From: Bacteroidales bacterium
GTDB taxonomy: Bacteria; Bacteroidota; Bacteroidia; Bacteroidales; UBA932
Length of the DNA stretch: 64,000 nt
Assembly (NCBI GenBank): GCA_017519185.1
Contig: JAFWSX010000007.1
Coordinates: forward strand, 43,656 to 107,655
Direction: 5' to 3'
Shown one piece after another: positions 35,990 through 45,071 of this stretch. The position numbers were made by a program, and so were the translations under genes. The first letter of the stretch is position 1, and each line of letters starts with the position of its first letter. The notes beneath the pieces are model-generated. The model was not told where the DNA came from. It did not search any database and was given only the letters and a program-made list of their open reading frames with translations.

Positions 35990-36586
35990 ATGGCAGCAGG
36001 AAAGAAACTTGGAGGATGGCTCATAGTCCTTATTCTGGCAGCCATCTGCGTGCTTTGGGGCGTAAAGACCAACAACAGGATGGTCGCCGCTGAGGAAAGC
36101 GTTTCCAAAGCCTGGGGTAACGTCGAGAACGCCTACCAGCGTCGTGCTGACCTGATCCCCAACCTGGTGGAAACAGTCAAAGGTGTGGCCGATTATGAAA
36201 AATCCACACTTGAGGCAGTTATCGAGGCCCGTGCCAAGGCAACACAGACCACAATCGACGCCTCTGAACTCACTGAGGAAAATATGGCTGCCTTCCAGGC
36301 CGCCCAGGACAATCTCAGCCAGAGTCTCGGACGTCTGCTGGTAGCCGTTGAGCGCTATCCTGAACTCAAGGCCACCGAAAGCTTCAAAGAGCTTCAGGCT
36401 CAGCTTGAAGGCACTGAAAACCGCATCAATGTCGAGCGCAACAAGTTCAACGAGGCTGTGCAGCCTTACAACAGCTTTATCCGCAAGTTCCCGGCAAGCA
36501 TAGTAGCAAAGATCGCCGGCTTCGACACTAAGGCCTATTTCAAGGCAGCTGCTGGCAGCGACCAGGCTCCGCAGGTTCAGTTCTAA
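35990..36586 (+). CDS. LemA family protein
   Basis: 198 residues. One N-terminal membrane helix (GGWLIVLILAAICVLWGV) is followed by the conserved WGNVENAYQRRADLIPNLVETVKG and FNEAVQPYNSFIRKFPASIVA motifs of LemA. The protein is anchored in the inner membrane with a helical bundle outside. Its molecular role is not established. It is cotranscribed with the small gene before it and followed by a strong hairpin. Confidence 0.92.
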   Translation: MAAGKKLGGWLIVLILAAICVLWGVKTNNRMVAAEESVSKAWGNVENAYQRRADLIPNLVETVKGVADYEKSTLEAVIEARAKATQTTIDASELTEENMAAFQAAQDNLSQSLGRLLVAVERYPELKATESFKELQAQLEGTENRINVERNKFNEAVQPYNSFIRKFPASIVAKIAGFDTKAYFKAAAGSDQAPQVQF

Positions 36587-36604
36587 TCAAGAAATCTGAT
36601 TTCA

Positions 36605-36639
36605 ATGATGCCCCTGAGGATTACCCGCAGGGGCATCAT
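36605..36639 (+). terminator. Hairpin after lemA
   Basis: A perfect 12-pair inverted repeat (ATGATGCCCCTG and CAGGGGCATCAT) with an 11-base loop. No T run follows, so it may act as a weak terminator or as an mRNA 3'-end protector. Confidence 0.6.
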
Positions 36640-36650
36640 TGCATAACAAT

Positions 36651-37574
36651 ATGGACAAACGCCGCTATAACAGTTTCGTGGGGTATCTCAAGGAGAAATA
36701 CGGCTGCAGGCTTCAGAAGCTCGTGGTCGATGCAGGCTTCAGCTGCCCCAACCGCGACGGCACGCTGTCCACGGGCGGCTGTACCTACTGCGACAATGCG
36801 GCGTTCCATCCCAACTACAGCACTCCCGACAAGTCGATAACCCGCCAGCTGGACGAAGGCATAGAGTTCCATCAGGGACGCTACCGCTCCGTGACGAAAT
36901 ACCTGGCCTATTTCCAGGCCTACTCCAACACATACGGCCCGCTGGAGAAGATGCGCAGGGTTTATGAAGAAGCCCTGGCACATAAAGATGTGGTAGGGAT
37001 AGTGGTTGGTACACGTCCGGACTGCATCGACGCCGCCAAGCTGGACTATCTCAGGGAACTGTCGCAGGACAAGGTGGTGATTGTGGAATATGGCATCGAA
37101 TCGTGCCACGACACCACGCTGCGGCGCATCAACCGCGGCCACACCTTCGAGCAGGCCCGCAAAGCAGTGGAACTTACCGCAGAAAAGGGTATAATGCAGG
37201 GTGCGCATTTCATATTCGGATTGCCCGGCGAGACCGTGCCGATGATGATGGATATGGCGTCGGCCATCAATGCGCTGCCGCTCGACACCGTAAAGTTCCA
37301 TCAGCTGCAGATCATAAAGGGCACTGCGATGGAACGCGAGTTCAGCGAAAAGCGGGAGGATTTCGTGACGTTTACCCTCGAAGGATATATCGATTTCTTT
37401 GTGGATTTCCTTGAAAGGCTCAGGCCGGACCTCCGCATAGAGCGCTTCGCCGGAGAGGTGCCTCCGCGCTTCGTGAACGAGACTCCCTGGGGCCTTGTGC
37501 GCAACCCGCAACTGCTTGAAATGCTGGAAAAGCGGCTTGAGGAACGTGATACCTGGCAGGGCCGGTTGCTTTAA
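36651..37574 (+). CDS. Radical SAM protein, YhcC/TIGR01212 family
   Basis: 307 residues. The radical-SAM cluster motif lies near the N-terminus in the family form CPNRDGTLSTGGCTYCDN, followed by VEYGIESCHDTTLRRINRGH and HFIFGLPGET, and a C-terminal part with RFAGEVPPRFV. The substrate is unknown; a role in RNA or cofactor modification is guessed for the family. ATG 36651 is preferred over an ATG at 36639 that overlaps the preceding hairpin. Confidence 0.88.
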   Translation: MDKRRYNSFVGYLKEKYGCRLQKLVVDAGFSCPNRDGTLSTGGCTYCDNAAFHPNYSTPDKSITRQLDEGIEFHQGRYRSVTKYLAYFQAYSNTYGPLEKMRRVYEEALAHKDVVGIVVGTRPDCIDAAKLDYLRELSQDKVVIVEYGIESCHDTTLRRINRGHTFEQARKAVELTAEKGIMQGAHFIFGLPGETVPMMMDMASAINALPLDTVKFHQLQIIKGTAMEREFSEKREDFVTFTLEGYIDFFVDFLERLRPDLRIERFAGEVPPRFVNETPWGLVRNPQLLEMLEKRLEERDTWQGRLL

Positions 37575-37587
37575 ACGAAAAGTTTTG

Positions 37588-37596
37588 TATTTTTGT
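37588..37596 (+). promoter_or_regulatory. -7 promoter element for guaB
   Basis: TATTTTTGT matches TAnnTTTGY, 39 bases before the guaB ATG. Confidence 0.5.
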
Positions 37597-37634
37597 CTAA
37601 TTTAGGACGAATATATAAGTGGAGGTAACAATAT

Positions 37635-39104
37635 ATGCAACAGTTTTCTGATCAAGTGGTTATGGAAGGTCTCACCTTCGACGATGTGCTTTTGGTTCCG
37701 GCTCGCAGCGAAGTCATCCCGCGCGACGTGGTGACCAACTCTATGTTCACCAGGGAAATTCCCCTGAACGTGCCGATTGTTTCGGCAGCTATGGATACAG
37801 TTACGGATGCCAATATGGCGATTGCCATAGCCCGCGAAGGCGGCATCGGCGTTATCCACAAGAATATGCTCATCGACGAGCAGATGGACCAGGTGCGCAG
37901 GGTCAAAAGGGCTGAGAACGGAATGATCTATGACCCCGTGACCATCGACGTGAACCAGATTGTAGGGGACGCTCTCAAGCTTATGGCTGAGAACCATATC
38001 GGCGGCATTCCCGTAGTCGACTCGTCAAACAAGCTGATCGGCATCGTCACAAACCGCGACCTCCGTTTCGAAGACAATCCAGCCACTCCCATCAAGGATG
38101 TGATGACCAGTGAGAATCTCGTGACCATCGACCACGGCGATGACATCCCTCACGCCATCGAAGTGCTTCACAAATACAAAGTCGAGAAACTGCCCGTAGT
38201 TGACAAGAACGGTCATCTGGTGGGACTCATCACATACAAGGATATCAAGAAGATCAAGAACAACCCCACTGCCAGCAAGGACGGAAAGGGCCGTCTGCTC
38301 GTTGCCGCAGCCGTAGGCATCAATTCGCACAGCCTTGAGACCGTGGAGAAGCTGGTGAGCGTCGACACTGACGCCATCGTGCTCGACACAGCCCACGGCC
38401 ACTCAGTATTCGTGCTGGAAACCATCAAGAAGATCCGCAAGGCATTCCCTCACCTTCAGATCGTGGCCGGTAACATAGCTACGGCAGAGGCCGCCATTGC
38501 TCTCAAGGAGTGCGGCGTGGATGCAGTAAAAGTCGGCATCGGACCCGGCTCCATCTGCACTACCCGTATCATTGCAGGTATCGGCGTTCCCCAGCTGACG
38601 GCTGTGATGAATGCTGCAGGTGCCCTCAAGGGCAGCGGCATTCCGATCATCGCCGACGGAGGCATCCGCTACTCAGGTGACATCACCAAGGCTCTTGCTG
38701 CTGGTGCATCAACCATAATGGCAGGTTCACTTTTCGCCGGTGTAGAAGAGGCTCCCGGCGAGGCCATCATCCTCAACGGAAGGAAGTTCAAGTCATACCG
38801 CGGAATGGGCTCTCTCGAGGCAATGCAGAAAGGCTCGAAGGACCGCTACTTCCAGGATATGGAAGAGGACATCAAGAAGCTCGTTCCGGAAGGTATCGTA
38901 GCCCAGGTTCCCTACAAAGGCACCCTTGCAGAGGTCATCTACCAGCTTGTCGGCGGACTGAAGGCCGGTATGGGTTATTGCGGCGCCCACAACATCGAGG
39001 AGCTGCGCAGCGCCAAGTTCGTGAAGATAACTGCAGCAGGTATGGCTGAAAGCCATCCGCACGACGTATCGATAACTAGGGAGGCTCCCAACTACAGCAG
39101 ATAA
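37635..39104 (+). CDS. guaB: IMP dehydrogenase
   Basis: Oxidises IMP to XMP, the committed step of guanine nucleotide synthesis. 489 residues: TIM-barrel start ([15 protein letters not shown]), two CBS domains between about residues 95 and 210, and the catalytic loop [18 protein letters not shown] with the active-site Cys, followed by [12 protein letters not shown] and the flap region (SYRGMGSL). It overlaps the next gene by one base. Confidence 0.97.
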   Translation: MQQFSDQVVMEGLTFDDVLLVPARSEVIPRDVVTNSMFTREIPLNVPIVSAAMDTVTDANMAIAIAREGGIGVIHKNMLIDEQMDQVRRVKRAENGMIYDPVTIDVNQIVGDALKLMAENHIGGIPVVDSSNKLIGIVTNRDLRFEDNPATPIKDVMTSENLVTIDHGDDIPHAIEVLHKYKVEKLPVVDKNGHLVGLITYKDIKKIKNNPTASKDGKGRLLVAAAVGINSHSLETVEKLVSVDTDAIVLDTAHGHSVFVLETIKKIRKAFPHLQIVAGNIATAEAAIALKECGVDAVKVGIGPGSICTTRIIAGIGVPQLTAVMNAAGALKGSGIPIIADGGIRYSGDITKALAAGASTIMAGSLFAGVEEAPGEAIILNGRKFKSYRGMGSLEAMQKGSKDRYFQDMEEDIKKLVPEGIVAQVPYKGTLAEVIYQLVGGLKAGMGYCGAHNIEELRSAKFVKITAAGMAESHPHDVSITREAPNYSR

Positions 39105-39946
39105 TGAAGCGCATCTTTGCACTTGCTGCCCTTGCGCTGCTCGTGACTTCGTGCAGCCTTTTCCAGTCCAGGCGTGACGTGCTCGCCAGGATAGGGAAGG
39201 ATGTGCTCTACAAGAGCGAAGTCGCCAAGCTCGTTCCTGCAGGGACGAGTCCGGAAGACAGTGCATATATGGTGGACCAGTATGTGCAGAGCTGGGCTCT
39301 TGCAAGGCTCAAGACCCTGAAGGCTATGGAGCAGCTGACCCCTGAGGAAAAAGACATTTCCAAGGAGGTGGAAGCGTTCCGAAACGACCTTCTCAGCTTC
39401 CGCTACGAGAAGATGTTCATGGAAAGCCGCATCGACACAGTCGTGAGCCGCGAGCAGGTTGAGGAATATTACGAAGCCCATCCCCAGAGCTTTATGTATG
39501 ACTATTCAGTGGTCAGGGCCAGATACATAGTCATCAACAAGCGCTCACCCTATTATGCCAACATCAAGGAGCTTTACCGCTCCAAGGATGAAGAGAAGGT
39601 TGCCGAGCTTGCCGAGCTGAGCCGCTCATATGCAGAAAAATATGAGGACTACGGCGGCAGATATGTCTCGATACCGCAGATGGCAAAGGATGTGGGGATG
39701 ATGGTGTCGGACTTGGAGGAAGTCGCCGCCAAGCAGAGCAGCTACATCATCGAAGGCGAGCAGAAGAACACACTCATCTGCATCGTGTCGAGATATGCTC
39801 CGCATTCGCTTACTCCAAGGGATTTCAACGAAGAAAAGATAAAAGATGCCATCATAAGCATCAGAAAGCAGGAGATTTTGTCAAAATTGGAACGGGACTT
39901 GCTGAATGAAGCCCTCGAAAATAAAAAATTGCAGAGATATGATTAA
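39104..39946 (+). CDS. Parvulin/SurA-related lipoprotein
   Basis: 280 residues. The signal peptide ends in a lipobox (LLVTSC). The mature part has the helical layout of SurA/PrsA N-terminal chaperone domains (VLARIGKDVLYKSEVAKLV, EVEAFRNDLLSFRYEKMF, QVEEYYEAHPQSF). A typical parvulin core is not obvious, so it may be a chaperone without isomerase activity. Its neighbours are a SurA-like protein and an OstA-like protein, suggesting a role in outer-membrane biogenesis. Confidence 0.78.
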   Translation: MKRIFALAALALLVTSCSLFQSRRDVLARIGKDVLYKSEVAKLVPAGTSPEDSAYMVDQYVQSWALARLKTLKAMEQLTPEEKDISKEVEAFRNDLLSFRYEKMFMESRIDTVVSREQVEEYYEAHPQSFMYDYSVVRARYIVINKRSPYYANIKELYRSKDEEKVAELAELSRSYAEKYEDYGGRYVSIPQMAKDVGMMVSDLEEVAAKQSSYIIEGEQKNTLICIVSRYAPHSLTPRDFNEEKIKDAIISIRKQEILSKLERDLLNEALENKKLQRYD

Positions 39947-41300
39947 ACGTTTCGCCGTAATGCTGGCAGTTGTGGCTATCAGCTGTTTCAGTGCATCGGC
40001 CCAGAGATATCAAGACGGTCTGGTGGACAAGATTGTGGCACTGGTAGGCAACGATGCCATAATGCTGTCAGACATCGAGTCGGAGGTCCAGATGATGAGG
40101 GCCAACGGAATGGTGGCAGACCGCAATGCAAGATGTGAAATCCTGGAACAGGCCCTTATCTCGAAACTGTTCCTCACCCAGGCAAGGCTCGACTCGCTGG
40201 TTGCGTCGGCCGCCGAGGTTCAGGAAAACCTCACCCAGAGGATTGCAAGCGTCACTACGCAGCTGGGCGGCGAGAAGGCTATGGAAGATTACTTCCACAA
40301 ATCACGCTATGATCTGGAGCAGATATGGCGCACTGCCATCGAAGAGCAGATCCTGACCCAGAAGATGCAGCAGCAGGTTATATCTGCCGTTCCGCATCTG
40401 ACGCCGAGAGATGTGAAGGCCTTCGCCGACAGTACGGCTCCCGAGGATATGCCGGTGATTCCGGACGAATACCGTCTCCGCCAGATAGTACTCTATCCCG
40501 ACAAGGATTCCGCCGCTACGCTGGTGAAGGAAAGGTTGCTTGAGATTCGCGAAAGGATAGTCAACGGCGAGAGATTCTCGTCTCTTGCAAGGCTCTATTC
40601 AGAGGACCCTGGCAGCGCTTCAAAAGGTGGAGAGCTCGGTATGGTCAACAAGACTGTGTACTGGCCCGCTTTTTCCGACGCGGCAACAGCCCTTAAGGTT
40701 GACCAGGTGTCTCCGATCGTAGAGACTCCCGACGGTTTCCACATCATACAGATGATAGAGCGAGAGGGAGATATGTTCAATGCCCGACATATCCTCATCA
40801 AACCGAAATATACGGCTGAAGACCGCGCCAAGGCATTTGCAAGGCTCGACAGCATCAAGACTCTGATAGTCCAGGACAGCCTGATGACCTTCGAGCAGGC
40901 AGCCTGGGCGTTCTCTGAAGATTTCAAGACCCGTACCAACGGAGGAATGATGGTCGACGAGAACACAGGTTCTGCAGTGTTCGAGAAAGACCAGCTCAAG
41001 CCGAACGACTACATCGTCCTCAGGGATATGAAGGTAGGCGACATCTCCGATCCGTTCGAGTCGGTCGACAACGAGGGCAGGGGCAACACCATCTACAAGA
41101 TCATTAAACTGGAAGAGATTATTCCTTCACACGTCGCTTCATACGAAAATGATTTCGACATCCTGATGAATGTGGCCAACAACCGCAATGCCAACAAGGC
41201 TATCGACAATTTCGTGGACGAAAAGATAAAGTCTACATATATAGTTCTTGATCCGGTGTTCTCAGGCTGTCCTTTCTCAAAAAAAGGCTGGATCAAGTAG
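39939..41300 (+). CDS. SurA-like periplasmic peptidyl-prolyl isomerase
   Basis: 453 residues from the ATG at 39939, which opens the signal peptide (MIKRFAVMLAVVAISCFSASAQ) and overlaps the previous gene by eight bases. A SurA N-terminal domain (VDKIVALVGNDAIMLSDIE) is followed by a first parvulin domain (YRLRQIVLY to DGFHIIQMIERE; includes YSEDPGSASKGGELGMV) and a second (FNARHILIKPKY onward). Probable chaperone for outer-membrane barrels. Confidence 0.9.
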   Translation: MIKRFAVMLAVVAISCFSASAQRYQDGLVDKIVALVGNDAIMLSDIESEVQMMRANGMVADRNARCEILEQALISKLFLTQARLDSLVASAAEVQENLTQRIASVTTQLGGEKAMEDYFHKSRYDLEQIWRTAIEEQILTQKMQQQVISAVPHLTPRDVKAFADSTAPEDMPVIPDEYRLRQIVLYPDKDSAATLVKERLLEIRERIVNGERFSSLARLYSEDPGSASKGGELGMVNKTVYWPAFSDAATALKVDQVSPIVETPDGFHIIQMIEREGDMFNARHILIKPKYTAEDRAKAFARLDSIKTLIVQDSLMTFEQAAWAFSEDFKTRTNGGMMVDENTGSAVFEKDQLKPNDYIVLRDMKVGDISDPFESVDNEGRGNTIYKIIKLEEIIPSHVASYENDFDILMNVANNRNANKAIDNFVDEKIKSTYIVLDPVFSGCPFSKKGWIK

Positions 41301-41303
41301 TCT

Positions 41304-43919
41304 ATGCTGCGCAAGGCAATCATTACAGTTGCAGCCTTGCTGCTTTTCTGCATTTGCCCTGCACAGACGCAGCGGCGCAGCAGCCCTCCGCCCCGCGCTG
41401 ACAGCGTCATCTCCCTTCTTAACGCCGAATGGGCCAAGCTTCAGAAGATCGGATTCCACGATTACCGTCTGATCAAGGGTCCGGCCGCTTTCTTCCATAA
41501 CGGAGCATACCTGTTCTGCGACTCTGCATCCTGGGACATCGACCGCGAGATCATCAAGGCCTATGGCAAGGTGCGTCTCGTCCAGGACAAGACCATATTG
41601 CGCAGCGACAGCCTCACCTATCTCATTCAGGAAAGCCTCGCCCAGTTCCGGGGTCCCCTGGTGGACGTGTTCGACAACGAAGGGGACACATTGCGCACCA
41701 ATAACCTTGACTATAACACCAAGGACAGTCTTGCAATATTCCGTCACGGAGGGTCTATGAAGGACAAGGACGGCAACGTGATTGAAGGCACCACCGGCAT
41801 CTATGCTTCGCGCCAGAAAGTCTTTACCTTCCAGGACAACGTCCAGATGTTCACAGACTCCATATTCGTTCTTACCAACAAGCTGGATTACCTTTCCGAT
41901 GAGAGGAAGGCATATTTCCGCGACAAGACCTATGTCTGGAGGGAGAGCGGTTTCATCAAGGCGCTCGCGGGCTGGTACGACACTGAAAATGAGATTGTCC
42001 AGTTCAACAACGACGTATACATCAATAATCCGGACTACGAGATGTGGGCCGACGAAGTCTACTACTATCGGACCCAGGCCCGCTATGAAGCCTACCACAA
42101 CGTTCAGGTCCTGGACACTCTCCACGAATCGGCATTCGTGGCGCACAAAGCCGTGGTCGTGACCGATTCGCTGAACAACCAGCATATGGAGTTCACGGAA
42201 GATCCTGCGGTGTTCTACTTCGGAGAGAATGAAGACCACGTGAAAGACTCCCTCTATGTCGCTGCCGATACCTTGCGGATCTATACCGTGCGGCGCGGAG
42301 ATATTCCGAAAGAAGACGTTGACACCCGTCTCAAGGAACGGGAAGACATACTTTTCGATGCCATAGCGGAAGCTGAGAACAAAGCCGCCGAGGACAGGGC
42401 GAAAGCAAAGGCAGAGGCGGAAGCGAAGCGGCCGGAAAACATCGCAAGGCAGCGCAGGGAGAAACTCGCCGCCCAGAATACGGTCGACAGTCTTGCCGCT
42501 CTCGGCATTCCTGCTACCGACTCGATTTACAAAGTTGCAGGTCTTGATCCCAGGGAGGAAAGGTCAAAGCTCGAAGCCCAGTTCGGCCCCTTGCCGGGTA
42601 CGGCAACAGAAGGAGATGCTGTAGAAAAGGAGGAAGAACAGCAGGCGGAGGCATCTCCCGCTCTGAAAGCCAGGTCTGCAGCCGCCCCTGAAGCAGACAC
42701 CGTTTCTTCTCCTGACCTCACTGAAAAAATGGCCGCTGCTGATTCTACCGCAACAGCCGCACCGCTGGATACCACCAAGATCAAGTATCTGCACGGCTGG
42801 CCCAATGTAAGGATATATCGTTCCGACATGCAGTTGCTCTGCGATTCCCTGGCCTACAGCGACATCGACTCTCTGGCCAGGATGTTCGGCAATCCTGTTA
42901 TGTGGTATAAGACGCGCAATCAGCTCACCAGCGACGTGATGATCCTTCTGATGAAAGACGAAGCACTGCGTCGGGGCAGCATGCAGCAGAATGCTATGCT
43001 TGTGATGCAGGAGGATTCCGTTCACTTCGACCAGATTAAGAGCACTGAGATGTTGGGCCATTTCAGCGATGAAGACCTGTACCGCTATGATGCCCTAGGT
43101 GGAGTGAACGCGATGTTCTACCTTAAGGAGAAAGAGGAAATCACAACCATCAACATAAAGGAATCCCGCTTTATGACTATGGCGCTCAAGGACGGTACTG
43201 CCCAGCGCATCAAATATTATGAGCAGACCCAGAGTGACGCCTACCCGGTATACAATATGGAGATTGACAAGCAGCGCATCAAGGGATTCCAGTGGCGCGG
43301 AGACGAGCGTCCCGTGAGCCGGTATGCCGTCACGCGGCGTTCCCTGAAACCTTCTGAGAGAGAGGCCTATGAGGATGTCCAGATGCCTGTGTTCCGCATT
43401 TCTGACCGCTATTTCAACAAGTATATGAGCAATGTGTACAAGCAGATAGCGGATAGGGAAGAGGCAAGGCGCATCGCAAAGATGCAGCGGGATTCAATTG
43501 CTGCTGCGGCGCAGGACAGTGCGATGCTGGCTATGCAGGATTCTTTGGCTGCCTTGCCGGAAGAAGTCTTGCTCGGCGGTGCTGATTCTCTGCAGACCGT
43601 TATGCCGGAGGCTGTCCAGGATTCAGTGTCTTCAGGAGGAATCGCTGGCCAGGAACCTGAAGATGAATCTGCCGATGAGAGGCGGAACAGGCCGGTATTG
43701 CGCCAGGAAGCTGAAATTTCGGATATTGAGAGGCCTGCAGGCGATCAGCCCGAGGCTGTGCCGGAAGCTGTCGCAACTGCGGATGCCGTGAACGCAGAAA
43801 TACCCGGACTGTCACCGCGCGAACGGCGCATCCTCCGCAAGGCAGATAAGATGATTCAGCGAAACGACAAGAAATTCTTCCGTAAACTCTACAAGGAAGT
43901 TTTTAAAAAGAAGAAGTAG
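41304..43919 (+). CDS. OstA-like (LptA/LptD N-domain) protein
   Basis: 871 residues with a signal peptide (MLRKAIITVAALLLFCICPAQ). The first 250 residues have the repeated beta-strand pattern of the OstA/LptA fold (GAYLFCDSASWDID, KAYGKVRLVQDKTILRSDSLTY, VFTFQDNVQMFTDSI). A long Ala/Glu/Lys-rich stretch separates this from a second beta-rich region around residues 490-700, and the C-terminus is very basic (RNDKKFFRKLYKEVFKKKK). Likely part of lipopolysaccharide transport across the periplasm. It follows the SurA-like gene by three bases. Confidence 0.82.
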   Translation: MLRKAIITVAALLLFCICPAQTQRRSSPPPRADSVISLLNAEWAKLQKIGFHDYRLIKGPAAFFHNGAYLFCDSASWDIDREIIKAYGKVRLVQDKTILRSDSLTYLIQESLAQFRGPLVDVFDNEGDTLRTNNLDYNTKDSLAIFRHGGSMKDKDGNVIEGTTGIYASRQKVFTFQDNVQMFTDSIFVLTNKLDYLSDERKAYFRDKTYVWRESGFIKALAGWYDTENEIVQFNNDVYINNPDYEMWADEVYYYRTQARYEAYHNVQVLDTLHESAFVAHKAVVVTDSLNNQHMEFTEDPAVFYFGENEDHVKDSLYVAADTLRIYTVRRGDIPKEDVDTRLKEREDILFDAIAEAENKAAEDRAKAKAEAEAKRPENIARQRREKLAAQNTVDSLAALGIPATDSIYKVAGLDPREERSKLEAQFGPLPGTATEGDAVEKEEEQQAEASPALKARSAAAPEADTVSSPDLTEKMAAADSTATAAPLDTTKIKYLHGWPNVRIYRSDMQLLCDSLAYSDIDSLARMFGNPVMWYKTRNQLTSDVMILLMKDEALRRGSMQQNAMLVMQEDSVHFDQIKSTEMLGHFSDEDLYRYDALGGVNAMFYLKEKEEITTINIKESRFMTMALKDGTAQRIKYYEQTQSDAYPVYNMEIDKQRIKGFQWRGDERPVSRYAVTRRSLKPSEREAYEDVQMPVFRISDRYFNKYMSNVYKQIADREEARRIAKMQRDSIAAAAQDSAMLAMQDSLAALPEEVLLGGADSLQTVMPEAVQDSVSSGGIAGQEPEDESADERRNRPVLRQEAEISDIERPAGDQPEAVPEAVATADAVNAEIPGLSPRERRILRKADKMIQRNDKKFFRKLYKEVFKKKK

Positions 43920-43935
43920 AGGGCGTGATAGAGAA

Positions 43936-44011
43936 TGGTACGCCCGTGGGGAATCGAACCCCAACCTAAGGAACCGGAATCCTCAATTCTATCCATTAAA
44001 CTACGGGCGCC
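43936..44011 (-). tRNA. tRNA-Arg (anticodon CCG)
   Basis: 76 bases on the minus strand. The acceptor stem GCGCCCG pairs with CGGGCGT (one G-U), with discriminator A and an encoded CCA. The anticodon stem GAGGA/TCCTT holds the loop TTCCGGT, giving anticodon CCG, which reads CGG. The T arm is TGGGGTTCGATTCCCCA. Confidence 0.93.
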
Positions 44012-44022
44012 CGTCGCTGATG

Positions 44023-44031
44023 CAAAAGTAC
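44023..44031 (-). promoter_or_regulatory. -7 promoter element for tRNA-Arg
   Basis: Reads TACTTTTGC on the minus strand, 12 bases upstream of the tRNA 5' end; matches TAnnTTTGC. Confidence 0.6.
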
Positions 44032-44043
44032 AACTTTTATCGT

Positions 44044-44051
44044 TAACTTTG
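44044..44051 (+). promoter_or_regulatory. -7 promoter element for fabD
   Basis: TAACTTTG, about 25 bases before the fabD ATG, back to back with the tRNA-Arg promoter. Confidence 0.5.
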
Positions 44052-44076
44052 ACCGCTTCATATAAAAGGAATGGAA

Positions 44077-44928
44077 ATGAAAGCCTACGTCTTTCCCGGT
44101 CAGGGTTCTCAGTTTTCCGGCATGGGCCGCGACATCTATGAGAGTTCTCCGGAAGCCAGGTCAGTGTTTGACAAGGCTTGTGAAATCCTCGGGTTCGACA
44201 TATTATCCGTGATGTTTGAAGGAAGCGACGAGCAGCTCCGCCAGACATCTGTCACCCAGCCTGCCATTTTCATTCATTCTGTTGCAGCAGCAAGGGCGTT
44301 TGACGGCTTCGCACCCGATATGGTGGCCGGTCATTCTCTCGGAGAGTTCTCGGCACTCGTCGCAGCCGGTGCGCTGGAGTATGAAGATGCGCTGAGACTT
44401 GTCGCCATAAGGGCCAATGCAATGAACGAAGCCTGCAAGGCCAATCCGGGCAAGATGGCTGCAATCATTAATCTTGACGATGATGTGGTTGCTGAGATAT
44501 GTGCACGGACAGAAGGCATAGTCGTTCCTGCCAACTACAATAGCCCCGGGCAGATTGTGATTTCAGGAGAGGCAGAAGCCGTAGTGCGGGCATGCGCAGC
44601 AGCGAAGGCGGCTGGGGCGAAGAGGGCCCTGCAGCTTCCCGTAGGCGGTGCCTTCCATTCTCCGCTTATGGAGCCGGCACGTGCTGAACTGGCAAAGACC
44701 ATCGACTCGACTCCGTTCCGGAAACCAGTATGTCCCATATTCCAGAATGTTGATGGCCAGCCACATACGGATCCTTCAGAAATCAAGGCCAATCTGGTTC
44801 TGCAGCTCACAAGTCCGGTTCGCTGGAGCTATTCAGTAATCAATATGGCCGCGGCAGGAGCGTCAGAATTCGTGGAACTCGGACCCGGCCAGGTTCTTAC
44901 GAATCTCATAAACAAGATAATCTCCTGA
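44077..44928 (+). CDS. fabD: Malonyl-CoA:ACP transacylase
   Basis: Loads malonyl units onto acyl carrier protein for fatty-acid synthesis. 283 residues, normal length. Motifs: VFPGQGSQFSGMG at the N-terminus, the catalytic serine in GHSLGEFSALVAAG, NYNSPGQIVISG, and the His in LPVGGAFHSPLM. Two in-frame ATGs exist (44071 and 44077). The second is preferred because AAGGA lies about seven bases before it, whereas that sequence abuts the first. Confidence 0.96.
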   Translation: MKAYVFPGQGSQFSGMGRDIYESSPEARSVFDKACEILGFDILSVMFEGSDEQLRQTSVTQPAIFIHSVAAARAFDGFAPDMVAGHSLGEFSALVAAGALEYEDALRLVAIRANAMNEACKANPGKMAAIINLDDDVVAEICARTEGIVVPANYNSPGQIVISGEAEAVVRACAAAKAAGAKRALQLPVGGAFHSPLMEPARAELAKTIDSTPFRKPVCPIFQNVDGQPHTDPSEIKANLVLQLTSPVRWSYSVINMAAAGASEFVELGPGQVLTNLINKIIS

Positions 44929-44949
44929 CATACCCTGCATAACACATTG

Positions 44950-44980
44950 AAAAAGTGATACTCACCGTGTCACTTTTTTT
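44950..44980 (+). terminator. Terminator of fabD
   Basis: Stem AAAAAGTGATAC with GTGTCACTTTTT around a five-base loop, running into seven T. Confidence 0.8.
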
Positions 44981-45002
44981 GTCTTTTCCCGAAATAAAAT
45001 GC

Positions 45003-45011
45003 TAATTTTAC
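45003..45011 (+). promoter_or_regulatory. Possible -7 element for nifJ
   Basis: TAATTTTAC is one base off the TAnnTTTG consensus, with a TTTG in the -33 region at the end of the fabD terminator. It would give a leader of about 55 bases. Confidence 0.4.
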
Positions 45012-45071
45012 ACGATTGTACACCAAAATCGTTCAAAAGTCATATATATCTAAATATTAAACACTTAAAAG

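Noticed and set aside
36605..36639. Mobile-element end or repeat suggested by the 12-base inverted repeat after lemA
   Set aside because: A single hairpin at a gene end with no transposase or target duplication; a transcript-end structure is simpler.
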